Below are positions 23,801-34,000 of a stretch of DNA of 64,000 bases, piece by piece. The position numbers and the translations under genes are program-made. The notes under the pieces are model-generated. The model was not told the DNA's origin. It saw nothing but the letters and a program-made list of their open reading frames with translations, and made no database searches. Origin of the DNA: Membranipora membranacea (Eukaryota; Bryozoa; Gymnolaemata; Cheilostomatida; Membraniporidae); the NCBI GenBank assembly GCA_914767715.1, contig OU612068.1:34100001-34164000 (forward strand), in the 5' to 3' direction. Numbering within the stretch: the first letter of the stretch is position 1; every line of letters begins with the position of its first letter.

Positions 23801-25956
23801 TATTAGAAGGATTTAATCATTGAAAGCTATAGGCCTAACATATGTAGATATTACTCAGTCACTGAACTTCAAATCTGACAGCGCCTCAAATTCTACAGCT
23901 AGTCAAACTTTTATTTCCACTTTCTCATTTGTAAAGAAACATTTTGGTTTATTGTAATATGGTGACAGAGTTTTGATTGAAACTAAAATAAAATTTAAAA
24001 TCAACAGTCCGTCTAATAAAAAATCTCACAGTTAAGTAGATCGGACTTTTGAAAGAAAGGTCAATTGGCTCTCCAGGGTTAGAGTCCTATATTCCAAGGG
24101 CACACTACAACTGCTAGCAACCTCAAAGTTACATTCGAAAGAAAAAAGTAAAATAATTTGAACCCGACATGAATTATGTATGTTATCATCTTTGTCCTGT
24201 CTGACAAAGGATATCTCTGGATATTTTCCAGCTATATATTGGTTTGGAATGAGTTCAATGAAGGTGAGTCATGAAGTTTATTGTCTTGTGCTTACTTAGT
24301 TAGAGTGGAGCTGGTGCTAGAAACTAAGAAGATCGTAGGTAAATGGCATGTGATGCTGACTGAGTAGTAGTACGAGCTAGTAGGTAGGTAGAAGGCATGG
24401 GCCCCTGGGACTACATGTCTTTCCTTTGCCAATGTCCAACCACCCAAAAAACACCAAACAGGATAAGACACACACAAAATATCTTTTACAACCTACCTTG
24501 AAATCTCTCACACTAACTCAGCCCTCCTTCCTCTTTCATTTGCTTCAGGTTTGAAGCTTATAGCACAAACAGAGCTGACTTTATGGACCAGAGAAAATCT
24601 ATCTTCACAGCAGGGAGAATGGAAGGGGGAGGAGCCTGATCTTACTTACGTTTTGGAGTTGTGCCCTCACAACGAAACCACGATTAGTGAATGGAAAAGT
24701 GTGGGTTGACAACTACTCAAGTGACAAATCTATGACTTTCCAATGGAAAGTTCCAAAATAAAATATCATTTTTGTTGTATTGTAGAATGAAACTATTCTT
24801 TATTATTCTTCTTATGGCTGAAGAACACATGTGAAAGGGTAGTAAAACAATTCTTAGAGCTAAAAACAATCATCTTGATAAACAAATCTTACAGGGCAAG
24901 GTACCCATAATAGTATCAATTTTTCGAGTTGTTTCATTGAGGAAAAGAAACTTAGCTTGTGAATCTGAATATTATTTCAGCACATGTGGTTGGGGGTGTT
25001 GAGAGCTGTCCAACAATATCCTATTTACATACCTACTGTCACTAGAAGGCTGGAAATCTTACAGAATGTGGCAGTTTAAGGAGCGAAATATGTCGGCATG
25101 GGCCTTTCATTGATGATTAATGAGTGTTATTAGCACAATTGTGTTGTAATAACTTGTCCAGTACATAATTCAAGTGTTCTGGATTAGTTGGTGACAATGA
25201 TTTTTAATAGATTGGTATATTTCATGGCTAATGCATAAAAAAATGAGTGTGATGTATCTATTAAAATACTTATTTCAGCCATAATCAACATCTATTCACC
25301 AGTACTTGTCTGTGATTGGCCAATACTACTAGTGCAAGCTCCTCCCCCTTCCATTCTCCCTGTTCACAGTAACCCGAATTGTACTTTTTTTTATTTCACT
25401 GAATTGGTTCTTTATACAGTCATATATGATTTCTAAATTATATTCTTTTATTTTCAAGCTCTTGTAAACTATTAGAAATCATATATGACTGTAAAAAGAA
25501 CCAATTCAGTTAAATAAAAAAAAGCGCAATAACTATGTGGGGATGTCCATGCTCAAGCAGTCAATTCAGCCTATTCAGGTCTCTGTGAAGATGGATTTTT
25601 CTGGTCCATAAAGTCAGCTCTGGTTATGCTATAATTACTATAATAAGGATAAGCTTCAAACCTGAATGAAGCAAATGAAAGAGGAAAGAGGACTGAGTTA
25701 GTGTGAGAGATTTCAAGGTAGGTTGTTTGTAAAAAAATATTTGTTGTGTGTCTTACCCTGTTTGGTGTTTTTTGGGGTGGTTGATACTGGACATTGGCAA
25801 AGTAAAGACATCATGTATGTAAGTAAGTCCAAGGGGCCCATGGTCGTAGGTAGGTGGTCCTCAAACAAACAATTATTATATCTTCAAACTGTCATATTAG
25901 AGGTAACTTGGTCATACAACTCACTCAAAAGTGTGTTCCGATGTCCAAAGCTTCAT
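20857..25956 (-). CDS. PRELID3: PRELI domain-containing protein 3 (Slowmo), complete
   Basis: Intermembrane-space lipid-transfer protein; vertebrate PRELID3B works with TRIAP1 to carry phosphatidylserine between mitochondrial membranes. Six exons on the minus strand join in frame: 25956-25925, 22724-22556, 22283-22197, 21810-21740, 21299-21197 and 21018-20857, about 207 residues against about 194 in human PRELID3B. The tiny first exon encodes MKLWTSEHTFE from ATG 25956-25954, matching the family's conserved start (MKIWTSEHVF). HPWETVAKAAWRKYPNPLNP, GIDVLNRHVDTAGRLQTHRL, STVDPKQKSLELKTTN, ISVDERLTYTPHPENK, VRGVPLSGYLEGVV and GRQAMEMAISKIKNEMEELA follow in the expected order. The whole protein is the single PRELI/MSF1 domain plus a short Lys-rich C-terminal helix. 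Intron 1 is about 3.2 kb and carries a foldback element. The gene is divergent from HYDIN. Confidence 0.95.
22725..24372. other. PRELID3 intron 1, distal part
   Basis: No coding exon seen. It contains a poly-G tract at 22785-22802 followed by G-rich sequence and a short TA run near 23480-23494. The rest is unremarkable AT-rich intron. Confidence 0.6.
22785..22810. repeat. Poly-G tract
   Basis: An uninterrupted run of about 18 G followed by GAGGGGAGG on the + strand, poly-C on the transcribed PRELID3 strand. Potential G-quadruplex-forming DNA and a likely length-variable or assembly-error site. Confidence 0.85.
24373..25860. mobile_element. Large foldback element in PRELID3 intron 1 with a nested palindrome
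   Basis: The left arm (about 24373-24645) and right arm (about 25330-25860) are imperfect reverse complements. Matching blocks include CCAAACAGGATAAGACACAC (about 24455) with the complement of GTGTGTCTTACCCTGTTTGG (about 25745), TCTCTCACACTAACTCAG with CTGAGTTAGTGTGAGAGA, and GGAGAATGGAAGGGGGAGGAG with the complement of the block near 25333-25355. Arms are about 270 bp; the centre is noncoding. The right arm is longer because a separate palindromic element (25382-25524) and about 100 bp more sit inside it. No transposase is seen, so it is a non-autonomous foldback or inverted duplication. Confidence 0.85.
25382..25524. mobile_element. Small palindromic MITE nested in the foldback arm
   Basis: About 50-bp inverted repeats: TTCACTGAATTGGTTCTTTA and CAGTCATATATGATTTCTA in the left arm (25394-25435) and their near-perfect complements in the right arm (25473-25512), separated by about 37 bp. 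The outer ends are T-run and A-run. It interrupts homology between the two arms of the larger foldback, so it inserted later. Confidence 0.85.
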
Positions 25957-27036
25957 GATCAATAGGTTGATTTTTCCAATTCAAGCCCACAGTAGATGAT
26001 TAAAGAGTTTTATTGAGTGTGAGACCTCTGGAAAATGTACAATATCATCATTACACAATTATTCCTAAAAATGTTTTCAATATCGCTCTGTTGTGCAAAA
26101 TGCACTTTGTACCGGTGATTGGCCTACAACAAATGTGGGCTTTCTTGATCTGTCCTGTATTATTAAAACTAGAACTGAGGCTACAGTCATGCTTTACGAG
26201 CTAGAGTTACAGCGGACGACTGTATGTAATGGTTCGACCCAATACCCAGCAAAAACAGCCTACATATGAATAATTTTGAGTTCTACTGAGGCGATCCAAA
26301 ACATGAATATACCTCACTTGAAATGAGTGACAACAAAAAATAATTCTACAAAATATCAGATATTGTACAGAAAATAGATACAAAGATTATGTTAAAGATA
26401 CTTATTCAATAGATTCTCAGTGATTCAGTGTCTAAAAACTAAATTTTTGATGTTTTAGTGATGATTTATTATATATCAGGGAAATAACTTTATGCACAGG
26501 AAAATCTTAATATTCATCCACTTGTTACTTGACAACAGCTTCAAAATGGAGAAAGAGAGTAAATGTGATTTTCTTTGCAGTTTATGAAGAGGCAATTTTA
26601 TTTTCAAGATATTGGCAAAAAAGTGAACTGAATATTGGATATTAAGGTAGGATCAGCTTAACCAATTTTAGAATTGAGGAGTTACTGAGGTTGATTTGTC
26701 AATCTCATAGCAACAATATTCAAGCATAGCAAAAATATAATTGGGCATACATGGCTGATTTTCTGACTGGTATTCAAGCCAAAAATAATTATGTCATGAT
26801 GAAATATGTTGAAGCAAAGATGTTCTCCTTGGTGGGAGACTTGTTGAATGCGTTGGTCATGGTGTGCCGATGGCCACTTGGGAAAGCAATCGTGAATGTT
26901 GCTGATACACAAGCTTTCATTAACATCAGTAATGACTAATGAGTAAGTAACAAAGTTACTGACTCAGTCTCAGGCCAGATTTGCACAGTGTAATCCATTT
27001 GTTGTAGAGAGCCTGAAGCAACAGGCAGACGGCAAA
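25957..27036. promoter_or_regulatory. Divergent interval between PRELID3 and HYDIN
   Basis: About 1.1 kb separates the two start codons, which point away from each other, so both promoters and leaders should lie here. It is AT-rich with no clear TATA pair. A 62-codon + frame at 26751-26939 with a real ATG has no similarity I recognise. A possible acceptor ending at 26973 (TCTCAG/GCC) lies in frame with HYDIN and raises the option of an upstream exon. Confidence 0.45.
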
Positions 27037-27949
27037 ATGCCGATCGGACCGTACGGCGAAATAATTGGTACCACCAACTGCCTAGATGGTGTATCTGAGG
27101 CAGCTCTTAGGCAATATAAAACCAAAGTCAATGTTCCTAAGAACCCAAAGGTGGTGGGAGATCATGAGCCCAAACACAAACTCACACCGTCAGTGTACAT
27201 GTTCCAAATGTCAATGGATACCGAGAAAAAGTTGGCTAATACCCGCGATATGAGAAGGCCACAGAAGGTTGAGCTCTTAGACATGTCAGAAACAACTCAT
27301 CAAAAGGTATACAGTCACTTCATTCTTTTATTTTGATAATGATGGTGTATCTCGACTGGTAGTCTGGTTAGTCAAGTAATGAAAAGTTGAATAAAGAGAA
27401 GCTATTTTTTGACAGCAGCGTATGCTATTATATGAATAATTCGCATGCATTAAAACAGTATGTTCTTTATATTTTAGTTCTCACACGTGTCAATAGATGA
27501 GCCACTGTTTCAGCCATTCCCTTCAGAGATTTTCTTCCAGAGATGTGAACCATTCAAAACACATGAAGTGCCACTCATCTTACGTAACAATGATAAGGTA
27601 GAGTTAAATTCTGATTAAGATGTTTGTTTTTATTTTCTGTATGTACATTCCTGTATGTCTTGCCGTAGCCTAATTCAGCTATAATTGTACAATTGTGTTG
27701 AATTTATGTTATTATAGTTTTTTGCCAATTTATCAAGTATTTCATCAAAAATGCCTATATCTCTTGCAGGTACCTCGACTTGTGAAAGTGGTTCAAGCAG
27801 ACTCACCCTATTTTAAGATAGTAGCTCCGCTCAACTCAGGAGATAAAGTAGGACCTGGTCTGCCCACTATATACAAAATACAGTTTACTCCAGAAGACAG
27901 ACGGGTAGGTGTATTTTCCCCTTATTCTTCTCTAAAACTCTTCATAGTC

Positions 27950-28032
<83 letters not shown>

Positions 28033-31000
28033 GCTTCCCAGGTAATCCTATTCGCTTGCCCAGCAAGCATATAGGATGCATTCACCAGTGAGGTTTCTCT
28101 TGATAAAACCAAGCGCTCTGTTAGCCTTGTCTGTAATTTTAATAATGTGGTTGTTCCATTTTAGATTAGAATCAATGTGTACACCTAGGTATTTGACAGA
28201 GTTTGTTACAGGGATAAAATCAGTACAATCGGGTTGCCGGAATTTCAGTACCAATTTGCATGTGGCAGCACTTTAGCGGCAGCACTTTAGCGGCAGCACT
28301 TTAGCGGCAGCACTTTAGCGGATTAAACGTAATACCCCAGGCTTCTGCCCATTCAAATAGACAGTTTACATCATACTGTAAAAACGATAGATCAGTTACA
28401 GAGCAACATAGAACAGTATCATCAGCATATAGTCTGCATTCCGAGTTCTTTATTTGATCAGACATGTCAGGATTTGTTTTTGTTGTCAATGTGCAAAGCT
28501 CAGTCCCGGCTTCTATGTAAAGTGCAGTATGGTTGTTCTATAAAATCGCAAATTAAAACTCATCCATTGTGGTGCTTCATCTGAAATATTGCGTAAGATT
28601 TGAATGAAATGTAATTTCTATGGTAGGATTACATACATGAACTGGTATGCATCACAGAGCGAGAGAAGTTTATTGTACCAGTCAATGCTATCGGTGCTCG
28701 AGCAATGCTAGACTTCCCGGATGAGGTCAACTTCGGTCTCTGTCCTGTAAAACACACATCAACAAAAACACTGCTAGTCAGAAATGTTGGCGAGAAAGAG
28801 GCCAAATTTACACTAGCTGCGCAAAAGTAAGTGAATTCAACATATAGGCCCTATGATAATAGATGTTCAATGATATTGTATACTTTGTTTACATCAAACG
28901 TAAAAAATTTCTCACCATACTTGTAATACTATAAACCATTTCATTTGCTCAAAAAATGTGAATCTGCTATTCAGGCCCTACTCAGTCAGACCGCCGAATG
29001 GAATCTTGCCTGTGAATGACAGTATTCAGATCACCATAGATTTCAATCCTACAAAGACTGGCGATCACCACTCAGATCTAGAACTGTGTTATGACACAGG
29101 AGAAACTATTCTCATTAATCTATATGGAGCTTCACAAGATGCTAATGTTAGGCTTGACAAATCCTCAGTTAGAATAGAGAACACATATATAGGCATGGCA
29201 AAGCAGAGGACAGTAGCCATAACAAACAGGACCAATGTCATAGCTCACTACAGGTGGAGCGAATTCGCCACTCAAGAATCAGAAAACATGCAACGAACAA
29301 GGTTAGTACTACAACTATGTCTTGTGAGAAATGCTATTTATTTATTTTTTCTACTTTAGATACTCAGTTGTTAGAACGCTGGTTACAACAGAAGATATCC
29401 TAATTTCAAAGCCATGGGCAAGCATATGACCTTCTATTACTTCCAGATTTTCATTCTTATTCTTTTAACTATTGTTTTCACATCTCCACAGATTCATTGG
29501 TGAGATTGCGGATGCTGAGCAATCTGAGACTGACAGATTCCTAGAGGAGTGCATAACAGATCCATCGCTTAGAGACAAAATGTCCATCATCAACAGAACA
29601 TTCCAAAACAGAAAACGGGTAAGCTCTCCTCAGTCAAAATTAACTGTTACAGTTATAATTAAATTAAGATGAATACGATAATTTATACCTTCCAGTCTTA
29701 ACAAGAGAAGAGTGTTTACATTTTTACTATGGTGTTGGTCCAGTAAGGAGTTTAATCGAAAGAGTGTTACTTTGTGAGAACTTTCATATATTCGTGACTA
29801 TTTATATTTCTCCTTCAAATTTTCATACAGAATGTGGCAGACAATAAGATGTTATTCGCTGATGATGTAGTCAAGATAGAACCTCCCGAGGGTGACATCT
29901 GGCCTAATTCTTCTGCCGAAGTAACCATCGTATTCAGACCAGACAAAGCCGAGACGTACAACAGAACAGCCTTCTGTGACATAACAGGCCGTGAAACTAG
30001 GCTACCGCTAAAAGTCACTGGTGTTGGCATTGGGCCTAAGGTTAGTGTTATTTTTTATAAACTGTTACAATTGAGTATTAGTAATTGCTTATGAGAAAAT
30101 GAGATCCAAGGCTATTCCTTTTTTACATCAGAACAGTTTCCTACTGCATGGCATGCAAGTAAAGATTTCAATGTTTTATTTATTCCAGGTTCAATTCTCA
30201 TGCGACTGCCTTGACATGGGTAACATCTTCGTTGGTTCAACTCATGTTTATGAGATTGTCATGGCAAACAAAGGTGATATAGACGCCATATATACTATGA
30301 TACCTTCCAGTTCGACATTTGGGAAATGCTTCGCCTTTAACCCAGCTGAGAGCATACTTATGCCTGGAGCTCATCAGGCCATACAAGTAAAGTTCTCTAG
30401 TGCCACCCTCGGTAACTTTGAGGAGGATTTCGAGTTCCAGGTGGACGGAGCTCCAGAGAAGATCAAAATCAGATTTGTGTAAGTATTCCTAGGTGGTATT
30501 CCTATGTGATTACTTGACCTTTATTTATTCGTAAGCATTTGCACATTGCTTTTTTTAAGTATTGTCCCTTAACAAGTCTCTCTATCATGATGTTATGTTT
30601 AAAACTGGACAAGTATACAATCTCATCTTACGGATATATTGGCAACAGAAGAGTTTCAAATTGCCTCATTGTTATGAAATAGAATCGGTTGAATAGTCTA
30701 TATGTTTATTGCCCTGCTCATAATTTTTAGTGGGTCAGTGATTGGACCAACCTTCCATTTTGATGTGAATAAAATAAAGTTTGGTACAGTGTCATATGGC
30801 TTCCTCAACACATTCCACTGCACGCTGACCAACACAGCTCTGGTACCAATGACCTTTAACCTCCGTGTACCTGGGGATGGATTAGCTGAGAGCTCTAGTG
30901 CTAGTGAGATGGAGAGTACATATAGCGAAGCTGGCAGTCTTATTCCTAAAGAGTTTGAGATCACTCCATCCAGAGGTAATAATAAAACATTTGTGCATAA

Positions 31001-34000
31001 GCCTTATTTTTGTATTACTAAATGTCCCTGTTTCTTGTGTTTGTGCTATTTAAATTACTAATTGATGCTTCTTCACTCAACATCCTACATCCGGCAAAAT
31101 TCTACCATCTTTGACTTGAGTCCTAAATAGCCCTATCAGAAAAAGAATCATTAAATCAAGGAGTTCTAACTCCTTGATTAAATCATGTGGTTGCATTATT
31201 TTAGGTACTCTACAGCCGCAGAGTGATATACGTATAGAGATAGACTTCTGCTCAACATCAGTGAAAAAGTATGACAGCTCGTTGGTTGTCGATGTGGACG
31301 GTGTTGGAGAGGAATGGCTCACTCTACCTATAGAGGCCAGGTATGATCGCTAAGTAATAGATAATGTGGCAGAATACTGTTCTGAAATTCTGTGACCACG
31401 TTGTTGGCCTGAATCATAACATTGAAAGTCGTGCAAGCTGGAGGCATTCTCTCTCCATCCTTTATTGCGACCCCCTGTATTTATATATCCTCTTTTACTG
31501 TAGATGTATTGTACCTACAATCACAGTGATGAGTCCTCTGATCGACTATGGGAGATGTTTCCTCAGATTCCCCTATGAGAGAAGTGTGCAGCTCAGGAAT
31601 GAATCAAACCTCCCTGCCAGATATGAGCTACTCACTCAACAGGTAATGAGTTATTCATATTCTTGTGTAACGGATTCACGCACAACACAGCGGCTAGTTG
31701 TGAAAGAAAAACTATGAAAAGGAACACCAGGAGTGTATCTGGTATTCAATTTGTGTAATATAGTACGGATAAATACATAGTTAGTAGCATTTTTCTGTTA
31801 AAATTGATCTTTTAATATCTAAGGTTTTCACATGCCCTCAATATCGACAACGACCCAACAAAGTGTAAAGTCCGTATTTTTTTCTTGAAATGTTTCAGGT
31901 TGATGAGACTTGTCCGATTGTATACAACAGTAGCCAGAGGAAAGGAGTGATTGAGCCTAACTCTATCAAAGATGTGCCACTGTTTATTGAAGCACAAGGC
32001 TTGGAAGAGCTGACTGTCAATGCTTTTTTCATGATTGTCGGCAGCCAAGAAGCTCCTTTGGTGAGTTTTTTATCTGGTCTGTGAGTGTATTTATTTTTCT
32101 AAGATGCAAAGCCAATATTTGGGCGTTGTTGCCTGCAGACTTTTTGTTGGCGTAACTCTGCTCTTTATTTTCTGTAGCCTGTGCAGCTGATGTGTATTGG
32201 TGAGGGGCCGGTTGTACACGTCACACCCCTCAGTCTAGACTGGGGGCAGATTCCTGTACTAACAGATGTGGTCAGAGTTATAAAACTCTCCAATGAATCC
32301 CTGGTTCCTTCTAAATTCACTGCTCACATGGTAAGTCTGAGTTATTATGTACATTGAGATGATAAAATGAACGTTGGATCTGTTAGGAGCTGTACCTGTG
32401 TGTGCTGATGTACATGTGAGTATGAGGGACATCACTAATCAGATAGGAATTTGGAAAGCAACCAAACGAGGCCGGTATACATTATGTTGCGAATATTCTC
32501 TACATTTATTGGATATATTTATTATGTGATTTGTTTGTAGGTGAGACCAGGTAGTGTGTGGAGTATTGAGCCTCAGCAGGGTGAGATACCACCAGAGGAA
32601 TCCTTCGAGCTCTCCCTCACAGCTAGTGTCGATGATGTTGTCAGGTTTCAGGATAAGCTACAGATCAACTTCCTAGAGAGCCAGAGCAGAACTATCCCTG
32701 TAGAGGCCTATGGCTTCGGTACAACTATCATGACTGAGCCTAAGGTAAACAGCAATACTCATTCAAGCCAATTAAATCATGACGTAAAGTTTGACAATGT
32801 CAATAGAATGAAATTGTTTTGTTTAAACGAAGTTGAAATAATTATTTCAGGACTATTCAATGATGAGTATTTTGTATTGTTATTGGCAGCTGGATTCCTA
32901 CATGAATCTGGGACCGCACTTCAGTAACTCTCCCTGTGTGAAGAAATTCAGAATAACTAACAACGGACGACGGCTACAACAGCTGGTTTGGACTACAGAC
33001 GGCTTCCCACTTGTCAAACCGAGAAGAGATCCACTATATGATGCTAGGGATATAAAATTCAAGGTAATATACTCTCTCATGATATTTACATTGTATGTTG
33101 TTGCTAGTAACCAGTAAAGAAAGCATGGTATAAGTTGTTATTACATCTATGGATCCTCTCGGGTAGCAAAGGCTTGTTTTTGGTTATAAATGATATACTG
33201 GTTTTGCAATATTTACTTAGAACATCCATTGTCACTTGACAACCGGCAATTGAGACTAAATAAACTGATGTAAGTTTTGTTTTATTATTATAGAATGTTC
33301 CAGCAGTACCTGAGTTTAGACAGCCTGTATTCAGACTGTCTCCTGCTCGTATGGAGCTGAGACCAGGAGAGAGTATGACCCTCACAGTGGAGGGCACAGT
33401 CAACGACCCTCAGGAGGTCAGAGAGAGAATACTCTGTCACTCTATAATCGGCAGGCAGGGAGGAAAGGAGCTCATCATGAAAGTAGACATGTTTGTCGAA
33501 TTCATTTGTCCTCTTCTGGAGTTCTCAAACAAAGCTGTCTTCTTCAGATTTGACAAGGTAAGATTACTCTAGTGATATATACAGATTATTACAAATGATA
33601 TAATATATGTATACCCAATCACCCACTGACCAGGTATAGTCCAATGTGACTAATCTGTGGTAAACTCCTGATATATGTGTAACCATGATAAGTATCTTCT
33701 ACTCAGTTATGTATACATTGTGAATTAGCTGAGTTAGAGGAGCATATGCGAGGTGCTCGTCAATAACACACATAACCTCATCAGAGTAACTTTCATCGTT
33801 CATCAATTTTTATGTTATTGAGTTGCACCCTGATTTTACATGCATGTCTTATACCTTGATTTGATAGCTTATTGAGCATACACGAGATCACATTACCACA
33901 GTGACTGATGTGGCATCAGTTCAACCAAAGGTTACTTCTCAAAACTAAGTTACTAAATTTCCTCTCTGTCTATCTTGATTTCTTCTACAAGTCTGTTAGT

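Noticed and set aside
24241-24300. Candidate PRELID3 first exon
   Set aside because: No match to the conserved N-terminus; the exon at 25956-25925 encodes MKLWTSEHTFE with a GTGAGT donor in the right phase.
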